Shown piece after piece: positions 1 to 5,613 of a stretch of DNA of 10,256 nucleotides (its first letter is position 1; every line of letters starts with the position of its first letter). A program made the position numbers and the translations under genes. Source of the stretch: Sphingopyxis sp. (GTDB taxonomy: Bacteria > Pseudomonadota > Alphaproteobacteria > Sphingomonadales > Sphingomonadaceae); NCBI GenBank assembly GCA_013911715.1, contig JACEST010000071.1:1-10256 (forward strand), written 5' to 3'. Under the pieces are notes generated by a model. That model did not search any database. It was given only the letters and a program-made list of their open reading frames with translations, and was not told the origin of the DNA.

Positions 1-515
1 ATGCAGAGGCGATTGAATCAATCCTCGGCCTGATCCGCGACATTGCCGGACAAACCAATTTGCTGGCGCTCAACGCCACCATCGAGGCGGCGCGCGCAGG
101 GGAAAGTGGCCGCGGCTTTGCCGTGGTGGCGCAGGAGGTCAAAAGCCTCGCCAACGAAACCGCGCGCGCGACCGACGATATTGCCAGCAAGATTGCGGCA
201 ATCCAGCAGGCGACGCGCGGCACTGTGGCCGCCAACCAGTCGATCCAGACCACCATCCACGATGTCCAGAAATCCGCCGAGCGCATCCGCGACGCGATGG
301 ACGCGCAGGCGCAAACGGTGACGAGCATCACCGCCGCCGTCGACGAAACTGCGCTCGCCGCCGACAGCATGTCATCGACCATCGCCGCCATCCGCAGCGA
401 TTCGGGCCAGGTCGCAGGCGAAATCGGCAGCCTGGCGGGTGAGTTTGCCGCTATGGGCGACCGGCTAAAGCAGCTGGAACAGGCCGCGACCGAGTTCAGC
501 CGCCGGGTTGCGTGA
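1..515 (+). CDS. Methyl-accepting chemotaxis protein, C-terminal part (5' truncated)
   Basis: This is the cytoplasmic signalling end of a chemoreceptor, which passes ligand signals to CheA/CheW. The frame is open from base 3 and runs to a TGA at 513-515. The hairpin-tip signature is plain: residues reading IAGQTNLLALNATIEAARAG at about 42-101, followed by GRGFAVVAQEVKSLA. This is the most conserved stretch of the MCP signal domain. The remainder is alanine-, glutamine- and serine-rich heptad sequence, as expected for the returning arm of the antiparallel four-helix coiled coil. The protein ends in SRRVA, without the NWETF-type CheR/CheB docking pentapeptide. The sensory part lies outside the window, so ligand and membrane topology cannot be judged. 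The TTG at base 60 sits inside the conserved motif and is not a real start. Confidence 0.95.
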   Translation, partial: AEAIESILGLIRDIAGQTNLLALNATIEAARAGESGRGFAVVAQEVKSLANETARATDDIASKIAAIQQATRGTVAANQSIQTTIHDVQKSAERIRDAMDAQAQTVTSITAAVDETALAADSMSSTIAAIRSDSGQVAGEIGSLAGEFAAMGDRLKQLEQAATEFSRRVA

Positions 516-539
516 GGCCGCAAGTCAGCCGCCCAAATT

Positions 540-619
540 GTCACCCTGAACTTGTTTCAGGGTCCATGGCGCCATGCCGAACTTCTGCTCCGTGGATGCT
601 GAAACAAGTTCAGCATGAC
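540..619. repeat. Double-palindrome intergenic repeat, family A
   Basis: The spacer between the chemoreceptor and the dehydrogenase is mostly one structured element. A left arm (540-566) and a right arm (593-619) are inverted copies, identical except for two paired positions. Each arm is also a hairpin by itself: CCCTGAA/TTCAGGG around CTTGT (544-562) and TGCTGAA/TTCAGCA around ACAAG (597-615). Between the arms is a 12-base palindrome CATGGCGCCATG (565-576). No T-run follows, so a simple intrinsic terminator is unlikely. The layout resembles REP/BIME elements, which are mobilised or maintained by RAYT-type transposases. Naming it a dispersed family rests on my memory of similar sequences in sphingomonads and on a partial relative at 3434-3472 in this window. 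Confidence 0.85.
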
Positions 620-667
620 GATCAAGGTGAGTTGCGCAAGGCTGTGCGCCCGCGCTAAGCGCGGGGG

Positions 668-1360
668 ATGGTGACGCATATAGTATTGACCGGCGCATCG
701 CGCGGGATTGGTGCAGCCATTGCAGCCGCTTTGACGCGACCCGATGTGCGGCTGGTCGCGCTGTCGTCCAAGGACGGCGACCTCAACGATCCAGCCGTCC
801 CCGCGCGCCTGTGGGACGATGCCCTCGCAAAGCTCGACGGCCGCATCGATGTGCTGATCAACAATGCCGGGGAATTTGCGGCAAACCCCATTGACGCCGC
901 CGACGCCGATTGGATGGCGGGGTGGGAGCGCGGGCTGCGCATCAACTTGACTGCTGCTGCCGATTTGTCGCGGCACTTTGTGTTGCACCGCCTTGCGAGC
1001 GGGGGCGAAGGTCGGCTGGTCAACATCGCCAGCCGCGCGGCACATCGGGGCGACAGCCCAGCGCATTGGCATTATGCGGCGGCCAAGGCCGGAATGGTGG
1101 CGATGACCAAGACGATTGCGCGCGGTTATGCCAAGGACGGCGTGCTCGCTTTTGCCATCTGTCCCGGCTTTACCATGACCGGCATGGCCGAAGAATATCT
1201 GGCCAGCCGGGGCGGCGACAAATTGCTTGCCGACATTCCCTTGGGCCGCGTTGCCATGCCCGAAGAAGTGGCCGAAATGGCGCGCTGGTGCGCGCTCGAC
1301 GCGCCGCCATCGATGACCGGCGCAGTGCTCGACGTGAATGGGGCAAGCTATGTTCGGTAG
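668..1360 (+). CDS. SDR-family NAD(P)-dependent oxidoreductase
   Basis: A classical short-chain dehydrogenase of 230 residues, close to the usual 250. The N-terminus has a beta-strand followed by the dinucleotide-binding loop TGASRGIG (residues 8-15). INNAG follows at the end of beta-4, then the catalytic serine (S122 in NIASRAAHRG) and the Y136-x-x-x-K140 pair in HYAAAKAGM. The C-terminal TGAVLDVNG segment is also typical. The fold and cofactor class are secure, but the substrate is not: sequence alone cannot separate a 3-oxoacyl reductase-like role from a sugar, steroid or aldehyde substrate. The ATG at 668 has a G-run directly against it; GTG at 671 would be three bases further from that run and is an alternative start. 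The 3' end overlaps possible starts of the beta-lactamase gene, which suggests co-transcription. Confidence 0.9.
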   Translation: MVTHIVLTGASRGIGAAIAAALTRPDVRLVALSSKDGDLNDPAVPARLWDDALAKLDGRIDVLINNAGEFAANPIDAADADWMAGWERGLRINLTAAADLSRHFVLHRLASGGEGRLVNIASRAAHRGDSPAHWHYAAAKAGMVAMTKTIARGYAKDGVLAFAICPGFTMTGMAEEYLASRGGDKLLADIPLGRVAMPEEVAEMARWCALDAPPSMTGAVLDVNGASYVR

Positions 1361-2342
1361 GATGCCTACCGCGCTCCGGCGTAGGCCGGAGCCCTGGCAG
1401 TCGCTAGCTGTGCACGCCGCCAAAGCTCCGGCCTGCGCCGGAGCACGGCAGCTTTTTGTGGCGATATTTGTCCTATTTCTTTCCAGTCCCATCGCCGCCC
1501 AAGACTTCCCCCTCACGGCCACCCAAAACCAGCAGCGTGCGCTTGCAGCGGCATGCGAGGGGCGCGACGGTTGGGGCGATGCCGCGCCACCCGCGCGCGT
1601 ATTTGGCAACAGTTACTATGTCGGCACCTGCGGCATCACCGTGTTGCTGGTGACATCGCCCGATGGTCATGTGCTGATCGACGGAGCGGTGGCAGAGGCG
1701 GCACCGTCGATCCTGGCCAATATCCGGTCGCTGGGGTTCAAGCCTGAGGACGTCAAGCTGATCGTCGGGACGCACGAGCATGTCGATCATATGGGCGGCA
1801 TTGCCTTGTTGAAGGCCGCCACCGGCGCGCGGCTGATGGTGCGCGAACCCGCGCGCAAGGTGCTTGAAACAGGCCATGTTGATGCGCGCGACCCGCAATT
1901 TGGGATCATCGCTGGCATGACCCCGGTCGCAGTCGATGCGACCTATGACCATGGCGAAGTGCTGCGCGTCGGCGACATCGCGCTGACCGCGGTCGCCACG
2001 CCGGGACATACCGATGGCGGGACCAGCTGGCACTGGCGCAGTTGCGAAGCGACGCGGTGCATGACCATCGCCTATCTGGACAGCCTGTCGGCGGTGTCGG
2101 CCTACGATTATCGCTTTACGGACCATCCCGAGCGGGTCGCGCCCTTTGCTGAAACCTTCGCCCGCGTGCGGGCAATGCCGGGCGATTTGTTCCTGACCGC
2201 GCACCCTAGTTTCAGCAACATGTTCGAACGCTTTGCGGCCAAAGCACCGCTGATCGATCGCGACGCCGGACGGCGGCTGGTCCATGCCATGCGCAAGCGG
2301 CTCGATGGCCGATTGGCGAAGGAAGCGGCTGGCGACGAGTAA
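1350..2342 (+). CDS. bla: Secreted subclass B3-like metallo-beta-lactamase fold hydrolase
   Basis: A periplasmic metallo-hydrolase resembling subclass B3 beta-lactamases, which use two zinc ions to open the beta-lactam ring. All six B3 ligands are visible: H-E-H-V-D-H (1773-1790), the histidine of PGHTDGG (2007), and the histidine of TAHPSFSN (2202). The B3-type segment YLDSLSAVSAYDYRF is also present. An exported N-terminus is indicated by a hydrophobic core LFVAIFVLFLSS ending in PIAAQ, with likely cleavage after IAA. The start is uncertain. ATG 1350 is chosen because a GGGG lies six bases upstream; it overlaps the dehydrogenase stop. ATG 1338, ATG 1362 and GTG 1410 are alternatives, and GTG 1410 gives the most normal signal peptide. 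With any of the first three, a palindromic repeat is translated into the N-terminus. Substrate is unproven: environmental B3 homologues vary from potent carbapenemases to poor enzymes. Confidence 0.85.
   Translation: MFGRMPTALRRRPEPWQSLAVHAAKAPACAGARQLFVAIFVLFLSSPIAAQDFPLTATQNQQRALAAACEGRDGWGDAAPPARVFGNSYYVGTCGITVLLVTSPDGHVLIDGAVAEAAPSILANIRSLGFKPEDVKLIVGTHEHVDHMGGIALLKAATGARLMVREPARKVLETGHVDARDPQFGIIAGMTPVAVDATYDHGEVLRVGDIALTAVATPGHTDGGTSWHWRSCEATRCMTIAYLDSLSAVSAYDYRFTDHPERVAPFAETFARVRAMPGDLFLTAHPSFSNMFERFAAKAPLIDRDAGRRLVHAMRKRLDGRLAKEAAGDE
1373..1392. repeat. Palindromic repeat, family B, copy 1
   Basis: A perfect 8-bp inverted repeat, GCTCCGGC (1373-1380) and GCCGGAGC (1385-1392), around the loop GTAG. 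It sits just after the dehydrogenase stop and inside the possible N-terminal coding region of the beta-lactamase gene. The same arms recur at 1425-1444, and related arms at 8094-8125, so this is a repeat family and not a one-off hairpin. No T-run follows, which argues against a standard intrinsic terminator. Confidence 0.75.
1425..1444. repeat. Palindromic repeat, family B, copy 2
   Basis: The same 8-base arms as copy 1, GCTCCGGC (1425-1432) and GCCGGAGC (1437-1444), around the loop CTGC. It is followed by ACGGCAGC, close to the ACGGCTAGC that follows the related arm at 8094-8125. It ends 14 bases before the codons of the hydrophobic core of the beta-lactamase signal peptide. The pair of copies spans about 72 bases and is probably one compound insertion. 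Confidence 0.75.
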
Positions 2343-2370
2343 TGGGATTCGCGGGGCCTATCTTACCATT

Positions 2371-2446
2371 GTCATTCCCGCGAAAGCGGGAACCCAGAGC
2401 GACATCGCAGGTTGCCGCCCTGGGTTCCCGCTTTCGCGGGGATGAC
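2371..2446. repeat. Double-palindrome intergenic repeat, family C, next to the prmA ribosome site
   Basis: A long inverted repeat with left arm 2371-2397 and right arm 2420-2446; the arms differ by a T/C at one position. Each arm is itself a hairpin: on the plus strand the left arm is TTCCCGC-GAAA-GCGGGAA, a strong stem with a GNRA-type tetraloop, and the right arm is CCCGC-TTTC-GCGGG. The motif belongs to a very common proteobacterial intergenic repeat type. The right arm ends at 2446 and the AGGGG ribosome-binding site of prmA begins at 2447, so a folded repeat on the mRNA would abut the translation signal. Confidence 0.9.
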
Positions 2447-2457
2447 AGGGGATAGTA

Positions 2458-3432
2458 ATGGCAGGCTGGCTGCTATCGCTGCCCTGCACGCGCGCCGAGG
2501 CCGAGCGGCTGGCGGGCGAGGTGCCCGCGCTGGACGCCTTGCCCAATCCGCCGGTGGTGGTGACGCGCGAGATTGATGAGTCGGCGGGCGCGTGGCAGCT
2601 CGATTGCTATTTCAACGACCGGCCCGATGCCGCCACCGTGCGCGCTGTGCAGGCCGAAGTGCCGAGCGCGCGCACGGCCAAGCCCGACATCAGCCCCCTG
2701 CCCGACGAGGATTGGGTGACGCTGAGCCAGCAGGGCCTGCAGCCCGTCCACGCCGGGCGTTTCTATGTCCACACCGCTGACAATCGCGGCACCCCGCCGC
2801 CGGGGACGCGCAGCTTGCAGATCGACGCGGGGCTGGCGTTCGGGACCGGCGGGCATGAAACAACCGCCGGGTGTCTCGCCATGCTCGGCCGGTTGGCACG
2901 GATGGGGCGACGGTTTGGCAATATCGCCGACATTGGGTCGGGCACCGGCCTGCTCGCTTTTGCCGCGCTGCATCTGTGGCCCGGCGCGCGCATGCTGGCG
3001 AGTGACATTGATCCGGTGAGTGTCGACGTGCTGATCGGCAATGCGCGGCTCAACGGCTTTGCGGTCGGACGCGCACGCGGGCAGGTGTTGGGCGTCGCCG
3101 CGCCGGGGACTAACCATCCGGCTATCCGCCACCGTGCGCCCTTTGACCTCATCATCGCCAACATCCTTGCGGGACCGCTGATCACGCTCGCCCCCGATTT
3201 CGGGGCGGCAACCGCGCCGGGCAGCCATTTGATCCTCGCCGGCCTGATCGCGCCGCAGGAGCAAGCCGTGCTGAGCGCTTATAGAGCGCAAGGTTTTCGC
3301 CTCGCCGCGCGCAGCCAGTTGGGCGACTGGCCGTGCCTGTTGCTGGTGCGCCGCGCGCGCTATGGCCACCGCCGCGCCACCCGCGCACGCCACCGCAGCG
3401 ACCCCGCGGATGCGAGTTTCGGGAGCTGGTGA
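2458..3432 (+). CDS. prmA: Ribosomal protein L11 methyltransferase
   Basis: PrmA is the cytosolic SAM-dependent enzyme that trimethylates lysines and the alpha-amino group of ribosomal protein L11. The N-terminal part (about residues 1-110) is the variable substrate-recognition domain. The C-terminal part is the Rossmann methyltransferase. Family hallmarks are clear: AFGTGGHETT (about 127-136), motif I DIGSGTG (158-164), the acidic ASDIDP loop, and NILAGPL (235-241), the PrmA form of motif IV. The closing WPCLLLVRR matches the usual C-terminal strand. The length of 324 residues includes about 25 extra basic residues after that strand, a tail many PrmA proteins lack. ATG 2458 has AGGGG at 2447-2451 with a six-base spacer. 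The gene is not overlapped by neighbours and probably has its own expression. Confidence 0.95.
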   Translation: MAGWLLSLPCTRAEAERLAGEVPALDALPNPPVVVTREIDESAGAWQLDCYFNDRPDAATVRAVQAEVPSARTAKPDISPLPDEDWVTLSQQGLQPVHAGRFYVHTADNRGTPPPGTRSLQIDAGLAFGTGGHETTAGCLAMLGRLARMGRRFGNIADIGSGTGLLAFAALHLWPGARMLASDIDPVSVDVLIGNARLNGFAVGRARGQVLGVAAPGTNHPAIRHRAPFDLIIANILAGPLITLAPDFGAATAPGSHLILAGLIAPQEQAVLSAYRAQGFRLAARSQLGDWPCLLLVRRARYGHRRATRARHRSDPADASFGSW

Positions 3433-3433
3433 A

Positions 3434-3472
3434 GCTGAACGAAACCTAACGACCAAGTTCAGCATGGCGTCA
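3434..3472. repeat. Partial relative of repeat family A after prmA
   Basis: The 16 bases at 3454-3469 match 605-620 of repeat A at 15 positions. A 7-bp pairing GCTGAAC (3434-3440) with GTTCAGC (3457-3463) survives around a 16-base loop. The second half of the double palindrome is missing. I read it as a decayed or half copy lying just past the prmA stop. No T-tract follows, so terminator function is unsupported. Confidence 0.5.
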
Positions 3473-3536
3473 CCGCGCCACCCCTAAATCATCAGCAACG
3501 GCCCGCAATGGGTGCCGGCCGCTGATGGAGGCTGTG

Positions 3537-4082
3537 ATGGCCAAGACGATTGCACATTTGACCAAGGCCGCCGTTGCCGCGGCCGCCACCGGCGCGATGC
3601 TGAGCGCCGCCCCTGCCGCGCAAGCGCGCGACCGCGACCGCGACGGCATCAGCGCGGGCGAGATTATCGCTGGCGCAGTGATCATCGGCGGGCTGGCCGC
3701 GATCCTTTCGGACAATGACCGCCATGATGGCCGCCGCTATGGCGATGACGGGCGCTATAACGACCGCAATCGCTATGATCGCGGCGGTTATGATCGCGGC
3801 AATTATGGCTATGACTATCGCCGCCACGGCAACGCCCGCCAGGCGGTCAACCAATGCGTCCGCGATGTCGAATATCGCAGCGGGCGCTGGGGCCGCACCG
3901 ACGTGACCGAAATCCGCGACATCGACCGCCGCCGCGACGGTTATATCGTCAAGGGCCGGGTCGTCGTGCGCGACGGCTATCGCGGACGCTATGGCCGTCA
4001 GGGCTATTATGACCGCGGCAAATTCAGCTGCTTCGTGCGCTATGGCCGGGTCGAGGATGTGCGCTTTTCGGGGCTGGGGTGA
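3537..4082 (+). CDS. Exported Arg/Tyr/Gly-rich small protein of unknown function
   Basis: I do not recognise a named family; similar exported basic proteins occur in sphingomonads. The product is 181 residues. The N-terminus is a good Sec signal peptide (MAKTIAHLTK, then an Ala-rich core, ending AAPAAQA before RDRDRDG). A second hydrophobic, Gly-rich segment GEIIAGAVIIGGLAAIL follows, which may be a membrane anchor or glycine zipper. The middle is low-complexity, with repeated D-R-x-R-Y/G-G units (RYDRGGYDRGNYGYDYRR). The C-terminal half, from QAVNQCV to the end, looks folded and has two cysteines (NQCV and FSCF) that could form a disulfide. Start 3537 is preferred over ATG 3525 because GGAGG (3527-3531) stands five bases before it. 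It may be an envelope-associated, nucleic-acid- or polysaccharide-binding protein, but that is a guess from composition. Confidence 0.8.
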   Translation: MAKTIAHLTKAAVAAAATGAMLSAAPAAQARDRDRDGISAGEIIAGAVIIGGLAAILSDNDRHDGRRYGDDGRYNDRNRYDRGGYDRGNYGYDYRRHGNARQAVNQCVRDVEYRSGRWGRTDVTEIRDIDRRRDGYIVKGRVVVRDGYRGRYGRQGYYDRGKFSCFVRYGRVEDVRFSGLG

Positions 4083-4089
4083 GCGCAAC

Positions 4090-4130
4090 AAAAAAAGGGC
4101 GGCAGGGTCACCCCCGCCGCCCCCTTTTTT
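4090..4130. terminator. Bidirectional intrinsic terminator between the exported-protein gene and ctrA
   Basis: A run of seven A (4090-4096), then GGGCGGC (4097-4103), an inner GGG-TCA-CCC, then GCCGCCC (4116-4122) and six T (4125-4130). The GC-rich stem has a T-run on each strand, so it can stop transcription from both convergent genes. It lies 8 bases after the plus-strand stop and 23 bases after the ctrA stop. Confidence 0.9.
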
Positions 4131-4152
4131 GGACCAGTGTCATATTTGCGGG

Positions 4153-4860
4153 TTAAGCGACCCGGCGGGCTTCGTTGCCATGTTCGTCGACGTCGCGCAG
4201 GACATAGCCGCGACCCCAGACAGTTTCGATGTAATTTTCGCCGCCGCATGCCAGCGCCAGTTTCTTCCTGAGCTTGCAGATGAAGACGTCGATGATTTTG
4301 AGTTCGGGTTCGTCCATCCCGCCATAAAGGTGGTTGAGGAACATTTCCTTGGTCAGCGTGGTCGCCTTGCGCAAGGACAAGAGCTCCAGCATCTGATATT
4401 CTTTGCCGGTCAAATGGACGCGCATACCGTCGACTTCGACGGTCTTGGTGTCGAGGTTGACCGCGAGCTTGCCGGTCTTGATCACGCTCTGGCTGTGGCC
4501 CTTTGAACGGCGGACGACGGCGTGGATGCGGGCGACAAGTTCGTCGCGGTGGAACGGCTTGGTGACATAATCGTCGGCACCGAAGCCGAACGAGCGCACT
4601 TTCGAATCCATTTCGGAAATGCCCGATAGGATCAGCACCGGGGTCTGCACCTTGGCGGTGCGCAGTTTCTTCAGCACGTCATAGCCGTGCATGTCGGGCA
4701 GATTAAGGTCGAGCAAGATGATGTCATAATCATAGAGCTTGCCCAGATCGAGTCCTTCCTCCCCCAGGTCGGTCGTATAGACGTTAAAACCTTCGGTCGT
4801 CAGCATCGTGTCGATGGCTTTGGCGGTCGTCGGTTCGTCTTCGATCAACAATACGCGCAT
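4153..4860 (-). CDS. ctrA: Cell cycle response regulator CtrA
   Basis: CtrA is the OmpR/PhoB-type master regulator of alphaproteobacteria. When phosphorylated through the CckA-ChpT relay it controls motility, division and, in Caulobacter, origin silencing. The 235-residue product has a receiver domain (1 to about 120) with the acidic pair E7-D8, phospho-acceptor D51 in LLDLNLP, and the conserved KPFH loop. A winged-helix domain (about 130-225) follows, with LTGKEYQMLELL and the recognition segment ELKIIDVFICKLRKKL. Apart from a few substitutions the DNA-binding domain matches the Caulobacter protein as I recall it. The start is the codon at 4858-4860 (MRVLLIEDE), preceded on its strand by AAGGGG seven bases upstream; the frame extends further upstream, but those residues are not part of the family. 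The C-terminus is EARRVA rather than the Ala-Ala end used for ClpXP turnover in Caulobacter. Confidence 0.97.
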   Translation of the reverse strand: MRVLLIEDEPTTAKAIDTMLTTEGFNVYTTDLGEEGLDLGKLYDYDIILLDLNLPDMHGYDVLKKLRTAKVQTPVLILSGISEMDSKVRSFGFGADDYVTKPFHRDELVARIHAVVRRSKGHSQSVIKTGKLAVNLDTKTVEVDGMRVHLTGKEYQMLELLSLRKATTLTKEMFLNHLYGGMDEPELKIIDVFICKLRKKLALACGGENYIETVWGRGYVLRDVDEHGNEARRVA

Positions 4861-4912
4861 TGGGTAGCCCCTTGATCCGTTTCCCTGCGGCCGTTTCCAG
4901 TCCGCCGGTCTA

Positions 4913-4920
4913 TTAACCAC
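4913..4920 (+). promoter_or_regulatory. Possible CtrA half-site
   Basis: TTAACCAC on the plus strand, one base off the TTAACCAT half-site seen at some CtrA targets. It lies 53 bases upstream of the ctrA start and 20 bases downstream of the full box on the ctrA coding strand. A second site between promoter and gene would suit repression, but a half-site this short is weak evidence alone. Confidence 0.4.
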
Positions 4921-4940
4921 GAAAGCAATGAACGGAAAAG

Positions 4941-4956
4941 GTTAATTTTGAATTAA
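4941..4956 (-). promoter_or_regulatory. CtrA box in the ctrA promoter (probable autoregulation)
   Basis: On the coding strand of ctrA this reads TTAATTCAAAATTAAC, exactly TTAA-N7-TTAAC, the full CtrA recognition consensus. It lies 81 bases upstream of the start codon in an AT-rich patch that stands out in this GC-rich window. In Caulobacter, CtrA binds the same motif at its own promoters. Binding here is inferred from the exact match and the position. Confidence 0.85.
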
Positions 4957-4971
4957 GTGAGGATATACCGC

Positions 4972-4976
4972 GAGTC
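4972..4976. promoter_or_regulatory. GANTC (CcrM) methylation site upstream of ctrA
   Basis: GAGTC lies 112 bases upstream of the ctrA start, 15 bases from the CtrA box on its distal side. In Caulobacter a GANTC near the ctrA P1 promoter ties transcription to passage of the replication fork, because P1 fires when the site is hemimethylated. Other GANTC sites occur in this window, so one here may be chance. Confidence 0.45.
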
Positions 4977-4987
4977 GCGACGTGGGG

Positions 4988-5371
4988 TCAGGCCGCAGCG
5001 ATGTTCGCGCGGATCCAATCGGCGAGGGCATCCTCGGTGAGATCGCCTGCGGCGAGGGCGAGGATGGTGACCACCGCATCGGCCTCTGGCGCGATCAGTT
5101 CGTGCCCATTTTCGAGCAGGAAAACGGCAGCGGTTACCAGCGCGGTGCGCTTGTTGCCGTCAACAAAGGGATGGTTGCGCGCGATGCCGTAGGCGTAGCT
5201 CGCCGCGAGCGCCGCCACGTCGGGATCACCATAGGCCGCCAGATTTTCGGGGCGCGCGAGGGCGGACAGCAGCAGCCCTTCGTCGCGGAGGCCGGACCCG
5301 CCACCGAAACGCGCAATTTGCTGATCATGAATCAAGCCGACGAATTCCGCCGACACCCAGTTCCAGGCCAT
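4988..5371 (-). CDS. doc: Death-on-curing (Doc/Fic) family toxin
   Basis: The toxin of a type II toxin-antitoxin pair. Doc proteins are small Fic-fold enzymes; the P1 phage prototype inactivates elongation factor EF-Tu by phosphorylation and so halts translation. The 127-residue length matches P1 Doc (126). The catalytic motif HPFVDGNKR (residues 67-75) is intact with H67, D71, N73, K74 and R75, and the preceding GLRDEGLLLSALARPEN is the usual Doc N-terminal segment. The Gly after the Asp is closer to AMP-transferring Fic proteins than the Ala in P1 Doc, so the exact chemistry is open. The ATG at 5371 lies six bases past the antitoxin stop, implying one transcript and coupled translation. No frameshift or lost active-site residue is seen, so the toxin is probably functional. 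Confidence 0.93.
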   Translation of the reverse strand: MAWNWVSAEFVGLIHDQQIARFGGGSGLRDEGLLLSALARPENLAAYGDPDVAALAASYAYGIARNHPFVDGNKRTALVTAAVFLLENGHELIAPEADAVVTILALAAGDLTEDALADWIRANIAAA

Positions 5372-5377
5372 GGCGGT

Positions 5378-5605
5378 TTACTTCGCGAGTTCGCGCAGAG
5401 CGTTTTTATACCGCGCCATCACCTTTTCGGCAGCGGCCATCTGGCGTTCGAATTCGGGGTCCGCAGCGCGCAGCTCGATCCCGCCGGGTTTGGCAACACC
5501 GGTCAGCGTATCGCCCTTGCCCACGCCCAGCCGCGCCAGTTCCTCCTTGGGAAGGATCAGGCCGACGCTGTTGCCGATGGCTTTCAGTTTGAACTGCATG
5601 GTCAT
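5378..5605 (-). CDS. AbrB/MazE-fold antitoxin partner of Doc
   Basis: A 75-residue DNA-binding antitoxin encoded directly before the toxin. The first 45 residues carry the swapped-hairpin AbrB/MazE/SpoVT signature (KAIGNSVGLILPKEELARLG, then VGKGDTLTGVA). The C-terminal third (DPEFERQMAAAEKVMARYKN) is charged and probably helical, the part that in such antitoxins wraps and neutralises the toxin. The classical Doc partner, Phd, has a different fold; AbrB-type partners of Doc are known as a separate pairing. ATG 5605 is used; ATG 5599 (MQFKLK) is an in-frame alternative. An AGG five bases before 5605 supports the first. The dimer probably represses its own operon through the palindrome just upstream. 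Confidence 0.88.
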   Translation of the reverse strand: MTMQFKLKAIGNSVGLILPKEELARLGVGKGDTLTGVAKPGGIELRAADPEFERQMAAAEKVMARYKNALRELAK

Positions 5606-5613
5606 AACGACCT

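Noticed and set aside
6..26. Imperfect palindrome around GATTGAATCAATC near the window start, considered as a second fold-back artefact
   Set aside because: The encoded residues fit the conserved chemoreceptor sequence straight through it, so it is ordinary coding DNA.
557..1609. Minus-strand open frame of 350 codons opposite the dehydrogenase
   Set aside because: It crosses the gene junction and two repeats, and is the shadow of the real SDR and beta-lactamase frames.
2358..2546. Minus-strand open frame with PRESGNPG and WVPAFAGMT peptides
   Set aside because: These peptides are the translation of repeat family C, a widespread cause of false short proteins in databases. There is no ribosome site, and the frame overlaps the start of prmA.
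2473..3465. Minus-strand open frame of 330 codons opposite prmA
   Set aside because: Antisense to a clear prmA gene, with low-information Arg/Ala-rich product and no motif.
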